Of a stretch of DNA of 32,255 nt, positions 1 through 7,056 are shown piece by piece; the first letter of the stretch is position 1; the number at the start of each line of letters is the position of its first letter. Source of the DNA: Crocosphaera sp. (GTDB lineage Bacteria > Cyanobacteriota > Cyanobacteriia > Cyanobacteriales > Microcystaceae); NCBI RefSeq assembly GCF_030064895.1, contig NZ_JASJEB010000039.1:1-32255 (forward strand), given 5' to 3'. Under the pieces are notes generated by a model. It ran no database searches and was not told the DNA's origin. It worked only from the letters and a program-made list of their open reading frames with translations. The position numbers and the translations under genes are program-made.

Positions 1-366
1 CGTGAACGGAAACCAGTTCCTAATCCTTGGCATAAAGGTGACGTGGCTATGATTATGGTTAAAGATAATCCTGATTTACGGGGTAAAGGGGGTTGTTGGT
101 GCGTTATCACCGAAGTTCATGACTTTAGTTGTACTGTCCGCTTATGGGACGGCAATTACCAGGTAAAACCTGAGAATCTCAAGGAATTGTCTTACTCTAA
201 TGAACAGCAGGAGGAAGTGCGGAAATTGTGCGATCGCCTATCAAAATTGTATGACCCTAAGATAGAGGATACTGCTAAGGCTATATTAGCTAGTTTGGGG
301 AGAATAGACCGGCCTTGGTTGACGGAGTTTGAGGAGAAGGTGTTAAGAATGCTTGAAGAAAGTTAA
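1..366 (+). CDS. Conserved cyanobacterial protein, 5' end outside the window
   Basis: The reading frame is open from base 1, so the GTG at 43 is not a convincing start and the gene is probably cut by the window edge. The visible 121 residues have a compact region rich in Trp, Cys and Gly (WHKGD, GGCWCVITEV, CTVRLWDG), which looks like a small beta-barrel. A helical, charged tail follows (residues about 70-121). I do not recognise a named family. The C-terminal layout resembles conserved cyanobacterial proteins found near plasmid or accessory genes, but that is an impression only. A HIP1 site lies inside the gene. It is followed after 74 bases by the ribbon-helix-helix gene on the same strand, so the two could be co-transcribed. 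Confidence 0.6.
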   Translation, partial: RERKPVPNPWHKGDVAMIMVKDNPDLRGKGGCWCVITEVHDFSCTVRLWDGNYQVKPENLKELSYSNEQQEEVRKLCDRLSKLYDPKIEDTAKAILASLGRIDRPWLTEFEEKVLRMLEES

Positions 367-440
367 TGTTATGGACAAAGGTTACTTACTTAGTCACACG
401 GTTGCTAGTATATTAAAGAAAGACAATTGTGTAAAAGATT

Positions 441-662
441 ATGGGTAAGCCACAAATCGCCGTTAGGATGCCCCAACCCCTTTTTGATGAACTCAACACC
501 TATGTTGAGAAAACAGGCACGTCTAAAACTGATGTGGTCATTACTGCGATCGCCGAATACTTAGGATGCGCTGATAATGTGCCATTAAGTCAGAGGATGA
601 CTCAATTGGAACAAAAATTTGCTTCTCTCGAAGCCCAACTTAAAGCAGTCACTAAAACATAA
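441..662 (+). CDS. Ribbon-helix-helix (CopG/MetJ-type) DNA-binding protein
   Basis: A 73-residue protein. Residues about 4-10 (PQIAVRM) form a likely N-terminal beta strand, followed by two helices (about 13-25 and 29-42) joined by TGTSKTD. This is the classical RHH layout, in which the dimer strand enters the DNA major groove. The C-terminal residues 50-73 form a short charged coiled-coil. The gene ends 2 bases before the Pepco-like gene, which overlaps the caspase gene, so the three form a tight operon at the head of the diversity-generating retroelement. Autorepression of this operon is a reasonable inference from the fold and position. No operator palindrome was identified with confidence in the 74 bases upstream. 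Confidence 0.75.
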   Translation: MGKPQIAVRMPQPLFDELNTYVEKTGTSKTDVVITAIAEYLGCADNVPLSQRMTQLEQKFASLEAQLKAVTKT

Positions 663-664
663 TT

Positions 665-994
665 ATGTCAGAAGAAAAAGGTATTTGGATTATTCGAGAA
701 ACTGATGATAGTAAAACTTCTTCGGCTGGAGGAGGTTACTATGATGATTCTGAAGAAAATAGTCGAGGTAACTTTGTTAGTGCTAGTCGCTTAAAACAAA
801 ATGTACATGATTTTTTAGAAGTTATACAAGATGCTTTTTCTCAGGCAGAAAATACAACTATTGGAATAGAATTGTCAGAATTAGAATGTTCCATTGAAAT
901 TAATGGAAAGGGTCAAATTGGGATTTTAGGAACCGGTGGTGAAGCTGGAGCTAAAGGAGCCATTAAGCTAAAGTTTATTCGGAAAAATGTCTAA
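665..994 (+). CDS. Small Pepco-like (peptidase co-occurring) protein
   Basis: A 109-residue acidic protein. The N-terminal 35 residues are Gly, Ser and Asp rich and probably disordered. Residues about 40-60 form a helix (LKQNVHDFLEVIQDAF). The C-terminal part alternates strands and glycine turns: GIELSELECSIEING, then GILGTGGEAGAKGAIKLKF. This pattern matches what I know of the Pepco and Trypco small domains, which are encoded beside caspase- or trypsin-like effectors in bacterial conflict systems. The gene overlaps the caspase start by 8 bases, which implies translational coupling. Its role is unknown; inhibiting, chaperoning or relaying a signal to the caspase are possibilities. The family assignment is from memory of the motif and was not searched. 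Confidence 0.65.
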   Translation: MSEEKGIWIIRETDDSKTSSAGGGYYDDSEENSRGNFVSASRLKQNVHDFLEVIQDAFSQAENTTIGIELSELECSIEINGKGQIGILGTGGEAGAKGAIKLKFIRKNV

Positions 995-3248
995 AAATTG
1001 GGCAATTTGTGTCGGGATAAATCGTTATTATTTTCATCGTATTTTAAGCTGTGCGGTGAATGATGCCACAGAAATGAGCAAATTTTTTAAAGAGGCAAAA
1101 TTTGATAATGTTTATCTATTTACTGATAATTCAGATCCTATTCCTGATATGAGGAATGACTTTCCTTCTCAACCAATGTATGGCAATTTTTATTCTTGGT
1201 TGGGCTATAAATTCAAAAAAGATAAACCCTTATTAACATTGTCTGACAATCTTTGGTTTTTCTTTAGTGGTCATGGTTTGGAATATCGAGGACAACATTA
1301 TCTATTATTTTCTGATAGTAGTGGTGATCCAGAATATTTTGAACGTACGGCAATTCCTCTTAATGAAATTACTAATTATCTCCGTCGTTCGGGAGCAGGA
1401 AATATTATCATACTGCTTGATGCTTGCCGAGATTCTTCCTCGAAAAGTTCTAGTTTTGAATTATCTAAAGAACAGGGAATTATAAAAATATCTTCTTGTC
1501 AACCCAATAAGTTATCCTATGAAATTAAATCTTTAAATCATGGAGCATTTACTTTTGCTTTATTAGAATCTTTACGGTTACAAGGAGAGGGTAATTGTGC
1601 GACAGTAGAAAGGTTATGTAAGCGGTTAAGAACTAGGGTTAAACAGTTGGCTTTAGAACATCTAAAAAAAACACAAACTCCCTATGAAGCGTTGGAACCA
1701 GCAAGTAAATATCATTTACTTTTATTACCTGATTATATTCATCCTAATGACTCAGACTTAGCTCTATTAAAAGCTGATGCGTTAGACGCTGAATTTGTTA
1801 AACAAGATTTTACATTAGCTGAAACAATATGGACTCGTTTAATTAAATTTAAAACCAATGAAGCTTTACAGTCTTTATATAGAATTCGAGATAAAGTCAA
1901 AGAGCAATCATCAACACCTAATATCACCGAAGAAAGTCCATCTAATCCAGAAATAATCAGTGAAGAAATAGTTTCTAAATCTAAGGCTAAAGTAGATGAA
2001 ATAAGCCTCAAAATTTGCACATTTGAAGTTGTAACCATTGAACAAAATGAAGACCCTGGACTAGAAGGAGGGGGTTTAAAAGACACTCAACAAGATAATA
2101 AAGAACAAAGTAAAGAAAGTAAAAAAAATGATTCCGTTTCTTTTCAAAAAAACAATAGTCAACAAAAATCTCATCTTTTTCAATTTTCTGTGGCTACGAT
2201 TGAAAAAGAAATTAAAGAAAATCAAAATCTACTATCGAGGTTTTTACCAGGAGAAGAACAATGGGTTATTAATAAGCAACAAAAAGAAGCTCAAGGTTTT
2301 ATAGAAGAACTAACCCCAGAAATCAAATTAGAACTAATGAAAATCCCTGGTGGTACATTCTGGATGGGAACCGATGATGAAGAAATTGAGCGACTGGTTA
2401 AAAAGTTTGATAGAAATTGGTTTACATGGGAAAAACCCCAACATCAAGTAATCCTTCAACCTTTTTCTATGGGACGTTATCCCATCACACAAGGACAATG
2501 GAAAGCTATAGCCGAACGAACGGAACTTAAAGTTAATATTGATTTAGATACTGACCCATCCCGTTTTAAAGACGATCCTCCTCAACCCTCTTTAGAACCA
2601 GACGAAACCCCCAAAACCCGATGGGATAGACCCGTTGAACGAGTAAGCTGGTATCAAGCTCAAGAATTTTGCGATCGCCTCTCTAAACTAACTGGCAAAC
2701 CCTATCGTTTACCTACAGAAGCTGAATGGGAATACGCCTGTAGAGCAGCTATCACTGATCAATCATCAGTTACCAGTCAGGAGTTAACCCTAGCAGAATG
2801 GAATCAGAAGTATCAACAACCCTTTCACTTTGGGGATACCATCACAGGAGACTTAGCTAACTATCGTGCCACCTATACCTATGCTGATGAACCCAAAGGT
2901 GAATATCGTGAGCAAACAACCCCTGTGGGCTATTTTAAGGTAGCCAACGCCTTTGGTTTATACGATATGCACGGAAACGTCTGGGAATGGTGTCAAGACG
3001 ATTTTAAGGATAACTATGACGGTGCGCCTAGTGACGGTAGTGCTTGGCTTCAACCTCAAAATTATAATCCTGATAATCAGTCATATTCAGATAAAAATAA
3101 GGAAAATAAGCCAAAAAAAGTGATTCGCGGCGGTTCTTGGAACTACAATCCTTTCGATTGCCGTTGCGCCTACCGCCTCTACAGCTACGCGCGCGGCAGC
3201 GGCAGTAATGTCGGGTTTCGTGTTGTGAGTGGCCCCCCCTGGACTTAG
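987..3248 (+). CDS. Caspase-like peptidase fused to a C-terminal FGE/C-type-lectin domain; DGR target 1
   Basis: A 753-residue protein in three parts. Residues 1-250 are a caspase (peptidase C14, orthocaspase) domain with both catalytic residues present: His96 in FFFSGHG and Cys147 in LLDACRD. Residues about 250-440 are a charged, low-complexity linker. Residues about 445-753 are a formylglycine-generating-enzyme-like (FGE-sulfatase) domain of C-type lectin fold, with PGGTFWMG, YRLPTEAEWEYACRA, GLYDMHGNVWEWC and RGGSW. The last 40 residues (about 714-751) are encoded by variable repeat VR1. In DGR targets this fold displays variable ligand-contact residues and is usually not an enzyme. The likely role is a protease switched on or off by a diversified sensor. 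It is coupled to the Pepco-like gene and followed by avd. A duplicate FGE domain is encoded at 5564-6517. Confidence 0.92.
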   Translation: MSKNWAICVGINRYYFHRILSCAVNDATEMSKFFKEAKFDNVYLFTDNSDPIPDMRNDFPSQPMYGNFYSWLGYKFKKDKPLLTLSDNLWFFFSGHGLEYRGQHYLLFSDSSGDPEYFERTAIPLNEITNYLRRSGAGNIIILLDACRDSSSKSSSFELSKEQGIIKISSCQPNKLSYEIKSLNHGAFTFALLESLRLQGEGNCATVERLCKRLRTRVKQLALEHLKKTQTPYEALEPASKYHLLLLPDYIHPNDSDLALLKADALDAEFVKQDFTLAETIWTRLIKFKTNEALQSLYRIRDKVKEQSSTPNITEESPSNPEIISEEIVSKSKAKVDEISLKICTFEVVTIEQNEDPGLEGGGLKDTQQDNKEQSKESKKNDSVSFQKNNSQQKSHLFQFSVATIEKEIKENQNLLSRFLPGEEQWVINKQQKEAQGFIEELTPEIKLELMKIPGGTFWMGTDDEEIERLVKKFDRNWFTWEKPQHQVILQPFSMGRYPITQGQWKAIAERTELKVNIDLDTDPSRFKDDPPQPSLEPDETPKTRWDRPVERVSWYQAQEFCDRLSKLTGKPYRLPTEAEWEYACRAAITDQSSVTSQELTLAEWNQKYQQPFHFGDTITGDLANYRATYTYADEPKGEYREQTTPVGYFKVANAFGLYDMHGNVWEWCQDDFKDNYDGAPSDGSAWLQPQNYNPDNQSYSDKNKENKPKKVIRGGSWNYNPFDCRCAYRLYSYARGSGSNVGFRVVSGPPWT
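3126..3239 (+). repeat. DGR variable repeat VR1
   Basis: 114 bases that align without gaps to the template repeat at 5071-5184. By eye there are 15 differences, and every one falls at an adenine of the template (7 to T, 7 to G, 1 to C). All 84 non-adenine template positions are unchanged. This is the defining signature of adenine-specific mutagenic retrohoming. The repeat ends in a run of seven C, 9 bases before the end of the caspase-FGE gene. The next base is A in TR but T here, so the mutagenised tract may run one base further. Confidence 0.95.
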
Positions 3249-3320
3249 TTGCACTTTGCTCTGTTTTCCTTTTGCCCTTTGCCCTCCGGCCCAAAAAATG
3301 GGCTACTTTACAAAAGTTAA
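3240..3320 (+). promoter_or_regulatory. Conserved 3' flank of VR1 (candidate IMH region)
   Basis: From the stop codon to about 3320 this sequence is nearly the same as the flank of VR2 at 6509-6587. The first 25 bases from the TAG are identical, followed by scattered differences, and both end in TACTTTACAAAAGTTAATA. TR does not share it and diverges right after its seven-C run. In the studied DGRs the 3' end of VR carries the initiation-of-mutagenic-homing (IMH) element, while TR carries a variant. Position and asymmetry fit that role. A 5-bp hairpin (GCCCA, loop of five A, TGGGC) is present here but not in the VR2 copy. Confidence 0.6.
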
Positions 3321-3475
3321 TATATTAGAGATAAAAGGCAATAATTTGTGAGATTTGTTGAGGCAATTAACCCCCAAATTTCTGTCATAATGATCAATCC
3401 ATGCTCTCTAAGCATTTCTGCACTGAAGCAAAAAGTAAAGCAAAAAGTAAAAAGCATAAAGGACTATTAGTATCA

Positions 3476-3868
3476 ATGAATGAATTGCCAGTTATTCAGA
3501 AAAGTTATGATTTTGTGAAATGGTTTGTTCCCATTTTAAATAAACTTCCCCGTGACCATAAATTTTCCTTGGGGGATAGAATGATTACTGAACTTTATGA
3601 ACTATTAGAAGGACTATTAAAAGCCAGATACAGTAAAAATAAATTAACTCAGTTAGTCGACTTAAACAGCCAATTAGATATTTTAAGGTATCAAACACGC
3701 TTACTGTATGATTTTGAATTAATTTCAGTTAAACGCTATGAGTATATCAATCAGCAATTACAAGGGATTGGTATAGAATTAGGGGGATGGATTAAACAGC
3801 AAAAACAACAAAATGGTAAGTTAAGAGCTAATAATAATCATTATGAAGATATAGCCAATTTTAACTAA
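3476..3868 (+). CDS. avd: Avd, accessory variability determinant of the DGR
   Basis: A 130-residue four-helix-bundle protein that in known DGRs forms a pentamer, binds the reverse transcriptase and the TR-containing RNA, and is required for mutagenic cDNA synthesis. Recognisable family segments are ELPVIQKSYDFVKWFVPILNK, FSLGDRM, LYELLEGLLKARY, LDILRYQTRLLYDF and LQGIGIELGGW. I chose the ATG at 3476 because the family begins there and an AAAGGA lies about 12 bases upstream. The frame is open back to an ATG at 3401, but the extra 25 residues are lysine rich, come from a 12-base tandem repeat and are not like Avd. It lies between target 1 and the reverse transcriptase, 59 bases before the latter. 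Confidence 0.88.
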   Translation: MNELPVIQKSYDFVKWFVPILNKLPRDHKFSLGDRMITELYELLEGLLKARYSKNKLTQLVDLNSQLDILRYQTRLLYDFELISVKRYEYINQQLQGIGIELGGWIKQQKQQNGKLRANNNHYEDIANFN

Positions 3869-3927
3869 GTAGTAGCACATCAATAAACAGCTTACTTAAG
3901 CTATAATTGAAGTTTAGAGATTAAAAA

Positions 3928-5010
3928 ATGAAGCGAATCGGTAATTTATTTGATAAAATAACTGCATTTGAAAATTTATTAGAAGCATCAAAAAAAGCAC
4001 AATCAGGTAAGCGATATCGAGACAGTGTTTTAGAATTTAATCATAATTTAGAAGGGAACTTACTAAACATCCAAAAAGAACTTAGAAATCATACCTATCA
4101 ACCAGGGAAATATCGCACATTTAGGATTTATGATCCCAAACCCCGTTTGATTTCTGCTGCTCCTTATCGAGATAGAGTCGTTCATCATGCTCTTTGTAAT
4201 ATTATTATTCCTCCTATTGAAAAAAGATTTATTAAAGATTCCTATGCTAATCGAGAAGGTTATGGAACTCATCGCGCTTTAAAACGATTTATTGACTTTG
4301 CACGGAACAGCAAATATATCTTACAATGTGATATTAAAAAATATTTTCCTAGTATTGATCACGAAATTCTTAAATTGCAAATTCGTCGTTATCTAAAATG
4401 TAAAGATACATTGTGGTTGATTGATAAGATTATTGATAATAGTAATGAACAAGAGCTATTTATAGAGGTCTTTCCAGGAGATACCTTATCAACTGTCTTA
4501 GAAAGAAGAAAAGGACTTCCTATCGGTAACTTAACCAGTCAATTCTTTTGTAATCTTTACCTGAATAAATTTGATCATTTTGTCAAAGAACAACTGAAAG
4601 CTAAAAAATATTTAAGATACGTAGATGACTTTGCCTTGTTATCCGATGATTGGGATTATTTAGCATCAGCGAGACAAGAAATTGAGGACTATTTAACCAA
4701 ATTAAGATTAAAACTTCATCTTATTAAAACTCAATTATTTGAAACAAAACAAGGGGCAAACTTTTTAGGATTTAGGGTCTTACCTGATCAAGTTAGAGTT
4801 AGAAACGATAATTTAAGGCGATCTCGTATACGATTAAGACAGTTACAGTACGATTACCGTTATGGGCAAATCTCCTTAGAAAAGTTAGTACAAAGTTTGC
4901 AAAGTTGGGAAGCGCATCTGATGCACGGAAATACTTATCGATTGCGACGAGATATTTTTGAGACATGGAAGTTTCAGCGACAAGAGTGGCATTTCCCAAA
5001 GAAAATCTAA
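3928..5010 (+). CDS. DGR reverse transcriptase
   Basis: A 360-residue RT with the motifs of the DGR clade. The catalytic motif is YVDD at residues 231-234. Motif 4 reads [10 protein letters not shown] at 196-205, where DGR enzymes carry GxxxSQ in place of the QGxxxSP of group II intron RTs. Other motifs are RDRVVHHAL, the [11 protein letters not shown] strand holding the first catalytic Asp, and GANFLGFRV near 275. No maturase or endonuclease domain is present, as expected. The enzyme copies TR RNA with errors at adenines, acting with Avd. The gene is followed by 60 bases and then TR on the same strand, so one transcript could supply RT and template. The sequence appears intact. Confidence 0.95.
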   Translation: MKRIGNLFDKITAFENLLEASKKAQSGKRYRDSVLEFNHNLEGNLLNIQKELRNHTYQPGKYRTFRIYDPKPRLISAAPYRDRVVHHALCNIIIPPIEKRFIKDSYANREGYGTHRALKRFIDFARNSKYILQCDIKKYFPSIDHEILKLQIRRYLKCKDTLWLIDKIIDNSNEQELFIEVFPGDTLSTVLERRKGLPIGNLTSQFFCNLYLNKFDHFVKEQLKAKKYLRYVDDFALLSDDWDYLASARQEIEDYLTKLRLKLHLIKTQLFETKQGANFLGFRVLPDQVRVRNDNLRRSRIRLRQLQYDYRYGQISLEKLVQSLQSWEAHLMHGNTYRLRRDIFETWKFQRQEWHFPKKI

Positions 5011-5070
5011 AATTTGGTTCAGAAGTGGCCGTAACATCCGAAGATGAATAACGGGACAGGCATGAGAAAA

Positions 5071-5184
5071 CGCGGCGGTTCTTGGAACAACAATCCTAAC
5101 AATTGCCGTTGCGCCAACCGCAACAACAACAACGCGCGCGACAACAACAATAATGTCGGGTTTCGTGTTGTGAGTGGCCCCCCC
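5071..5184 (+). repeat. DGR template repeat TR
   Basis: 114 bases beginning CGCGGCGGTTCTTGG and ending in seven C. It has 30 adenines, 28 of them in 14 AAY codons when read in the target frame. AAY randomised at both adenines gives NNY, which encodes 15 amino acids and never a stop, the known design of DGR templates. Both VRs match it except at adenines. The template is read as RNA, so the open frame through it (from 5044 to about 5343) is a by-product of its origin and not a gene. Its 5' neighbour is the RT gene; its 3' neighbour is a structured region. Confidence 0.95.
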
Positions 5185-5340
5185 AGCACTCTTCTGTGCC
5201 AGAACTGGCAGGTGGGAATCTGTCGGGCGTGCCGAAGAAGAGTCCAGACTTGTTCCGGTGATGTGAAAACATCCAAAAATAACCCAGAGTCAGTTAGCCT
5301 AGTAGGTATTGCCGAAACGTTAGCTGGCTCTACTCTTTTA
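5185..5340 (+). ncRNA. Structured RNA segment 3' of TR (spacer-like region of the DGR RNA)
   Basis: Four helices can be drawn by eye. (1) 5188-5195 pairs with 5236-5243 (ACTCTTCT/AGAAGAGT, 8 bp). (2) Inside it, 5197-5201 pairs with 5206-5210 (TGCCA/TGGCA). (3) 5260-5264 pairs with 5269-5273 closing a GAAA tetraloop. (4) 5286-5298 pairs with 5319-5331 (13 bp with three G-U pairs), followed by a pyrimidine-rich stretch ending CTTTTA, possibly the transcript end. In the Bordetella phage DGR the spacer 3' of TR is structured and is needed for Avd-RT binding and priming of cDNA. The segment here has a similar position relative to TR, although RT lies upstream of TR in this locus. Function is inference; the pairings are seen. 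Confidence 0.65.
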
Positions 5341-5563
5341 TAGTAGGAGGCCGGAGGCAGGGGGTAAAAACCTTGCTACTATTAGGTTTCAGTTTTTCAA
5401 AATGTCCTAACTGCGTTGGCGGTTGCTATATTAGTGAGAAAAATGACTCAGGCGATCGCTTATTTCAAGCAGATTGACTGCCCTAATCTATGTGTCGACT
5501 CCTATAAATAAATGTTGTCTGGTTAACGCAAAACTTAATGCAAGAAATGTCTATATCTAAAAA
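5341..5563. other. Intergenic region between DGR RNA and target 2
   Basis: 220 bases without a gene. It has a purine-rich stretch just after the structured region, a HIP1 site near 5452 and an AT-rich lead into target 2. I see no confident sigma-70 promoter, so target 2 could be read through from the upstream operon or have its own unrecognised promoter. Confidence 0.5.
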
Positions 5564-6517
5564 ATGGCCACTAAATTAGTTATTAAAAAGGAACAACGAC
5601 AGGCAAGATACTATACAGAGGATTTAGGTGATGGCATCACTCTGGATATGATGGAAATTCCAGGGGATGAATTTATGATGGGAACCGACGACGCAGAAAT
5701 AGCCAGACTATGTAAAGAATACGAGGTAAATTATTTTCAATGGGAAAGTCCTCAACACAAAGTAACCGTTCCCAGGTTTTTTATGGGCAAATATCCCATT
5801 ACTCAGGCGCAATGGAAAGCGATCGCCTCTCGAACTGATTTAAAAGTCAACATCGACTTAAAAGAAGATCCCTCTCATTTCAAAGACCCTTATCAACAAG
5901 ACCAAGAAACCATAGAAAGATGGCTTAGACCTGTTGAACAAGTTTCTTGGTATGAAGCTGTTGAATTCTGTGAACGTCTGTCTAAACTAACAAAAAGGGA
6001 TTATAGGCTACCTAGTGAGGCTCAATGGGAATATGCTTGTCGTGCAGGGACAACCACTGCTTTCCATTTTGGTGAAACCATAACCACAGATTTAGCTAAC
6101 TACCGAGGAACAGACTTTGAATATGAGAAGAAAATTTATCCGGGCAATTATGGAAAAGGACCAAAAGGAATTTATCGAGAACAAACCACCCCTGTAGGCC
6201 ACTTTAAGGTAGCTAACGCCTTTGGTTTATACGATATGCACGGAAACGTTTGGGAATGGTGTCAAGACGATTGGCATGGTGATTATAAGGATGCACCTAC
6301 TGATGGTAGTGCTTGGCTTGATCCTCAAAATTCTAATCTTGATAATCAGTCAAATTTAGATGAAAGTAACGATAATGAAGCAACAAAGCTCATTCGCGGC
6401 GGTTCTTGGTACGACCTTCCTGACGATTGCCGTTGCGCCAACCGCTACATCAACCTCGCGCGCGACTACTACGATGATGTCGGGTTTCGTGTTGTGAGTG
6501 GCCCCCCCAGGACTTAG
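5564..6517 (+). CDS. Stand-alone FGE/C-type-lectin protein; DGR target 2
   Basis: A 317-residue protein consisting almost only of an FGE-sulfatase-like C-type-lectin domain, homologous to residues 445-753 of the caspase fusion. Shared signatures are MMGTDDAEI, FFMGKYPITQAQWKAI, RLPSEAQWEYACRAG, NAFGLYDMHGNVWEWC and LIRGGSW. The last 40 residues (about 278-315) are encoded by VR2. It has no signal peptide, membrane segment or effector domain, so it is probably a cytosolic variable binding protein. It could be a soluble partner, decoy or spare sensor for the caspase system. The ATG at 5564 is used because an earlier ATG at 5539 leads to a quick stop in another frame; the ribosome site is weak. 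Confidence 0.9.
   Translation: MATKLVIKKEQRQARYYTEDLGDGITLDMMEIPGDEFMMGTDDAEIARLCKEYEVNYFQWESPQHKVTVPRFFMGKYPITQAQWKAIASRTDLKVNIDLKEDPSHFKDPYQQDQETIERWLRPVEQVSWYEAVEFCERLSKLTKRDYRLPSEAQWEYACRAGTTTAFHFGETITTDLANYRGTDFEYEKKIYPGNYGKGPKGIYREQTTPVGHFKVANAFGLYDMHGNVWEWCQDDWHGDYKDAPTDGSAWLDPQNSNLDNQSNLDESNDNEATKLIRGGSWYDLPDDCRCANRYINLARDYYDDVGFRVVSGPPRT
6395..6508 (+). repeat. DGR variable repeat VR2
   Basis: 114 bases aligned without gaps to TR. There are 14 differences, all at template adenines (7 to T, 5 to G, 2 to C). Only one mutated codon (the fifth AAY, changed to GAT) has the same outcome in VR1, so the two targets were diversified independently. It ends in seven C and then the last codons of the gene, like VR1. 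Confidence 0.95.
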
Positions 6518-6587
6518 TTGCACTTTGCTCTGTTTTCCTCTTGCCCTTTGCACTCCGCGCCACAAATTGGGTACTTTACAAAAGTTA
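6509..6587 (+). promoter_or_regulatory. Conserved 3' flank of VR2 (candidate IMH region)
   Basis: This is the counterpart of 3240-3320. The 25 bases from the stop codon are identical and the similarity continues to GTTAATA at about 6587, after which the two loci differ. TR lacks it. It is interpreted as the target-side element that directs homing, duplicated with the target. Confidence 0.55.
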
Positions 6588-7056
6588 ATAATAAAGCCGT
6601 CTTTTGTGTATTAAATCTTTATGATTTTCCCATAGTAAAATTAGCACGGAAAACATTTTGATAATGGTCACAAAAAACCCCGTCAGAAGAGGAGGTGAAT
6701 AACAAGAGATAACGGTCAAAACTTTTAATAATTGATAATGTATTTATATTTTTTTTAAAGCTTATTGATATGAACTAACCGAATTTTGGGCAAACTAAGA
6801 ACAGATAACAACAAGTCACCAAATATAAAGACTTGCCCTTTAAAAATACCTTTAATAACCAAAATTCACTCTTATCTCTTATATCTGCTGCAAATCATTG
6901 ATTTTCTTCTTCTAACTCAGTTCTGAGTCGGGTTTTTGGTTTAAGGATGAAGCTGTCATCACCCATGAGGATGACTGTGTATTTATCCTTATAGGTGACG
7001 GCAAGAGTATTTTTACTCTTTATCTTGGTATATAACCAACTCAAGGAGTTATCAAA
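6588..7056. other. Intergenic region with a structured leader before a small peptide gene
   Basis: About 470 bases with no gene. The first 300 hold nothing I can name beyond an AGGAGGTGA ribosome-site-like sequence near 6690 with no usable start. From 6915 inverted repeats are dense: 6915-6919 with 6924-6928; 6942-6948 with 6985-6991 (7 bp) enclosing 6955-6960 with 6970-6975 (GTCATC/GATGAC); and 7003-7009 with 7014-7020 (AAGAGTA/TACTCTT, TTTT loop). They end 23 bases before the ribosome site of the gene at 7057. A start-less open frame (6916-7035) crosses the same bases and could instead be a gene remnant. Confidence 0.5.

Larger units (their letters stand above)
441..6587 (+). other. Two-target diversity-generating retroelement locus
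   Basis: All parts lie on one strand: RHH regulator, Pepco-like protein, caspase-FGE target with VR1, avd, RT, TR with structured flank, and FGE target with VR2. The RT is followed by TR rather than preceded by it, unlike the Bordetella phage order (avd, TR, RT). No phage structural or integration genes lie nearby, so this is a cellular DGR. The two targets share FGE domains, VRs and 3' flanks, which suggests one arose by duplication of the other before the caspase fusion was gained or lost. Confidence 0.9.

Noticed and set aside
3028-3294. Minus-strand frame of 88 codons opposite VR1
   Set aside because: Arg-rich shadow of the caspase-FGE gene caused by GC-rich VR sequence; no family features or ribosome site.
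3296-3315. Hairpin in the VR1 flank as a conserved DGR cruciform
   Set aside because: The 5-bp stem GCCCA/TGGGC is present after VR1 but mutated after VR2, so it is not supported as an essential homing structure.
3401-3475. N-terminal extension of Avd from ATG 3401
   Set aside because: The 25 added residues are Lys/Ser rich, come from a 12-base tandem repeat and are absent from what I know of Avd. ATG 3476 fits the family.
5044-5343. Open frame of 99 codons across TR
   Set aside because: It is open because TR derives from coding sequence in the target frame and AAY codons contain no stops. It has no ribosome site, runs into the structured RNA, and its Asn-rich product matches only the template.
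6916-7035. 39-codon frame without a start, reading SGFWFKDEAVITHEDDCVF
   Set aside because: It looks protein-like but has no ATG, GTG or TTG in frame and overlaps dense inverted repeats. It is noted as a possible remnant, not a gene.
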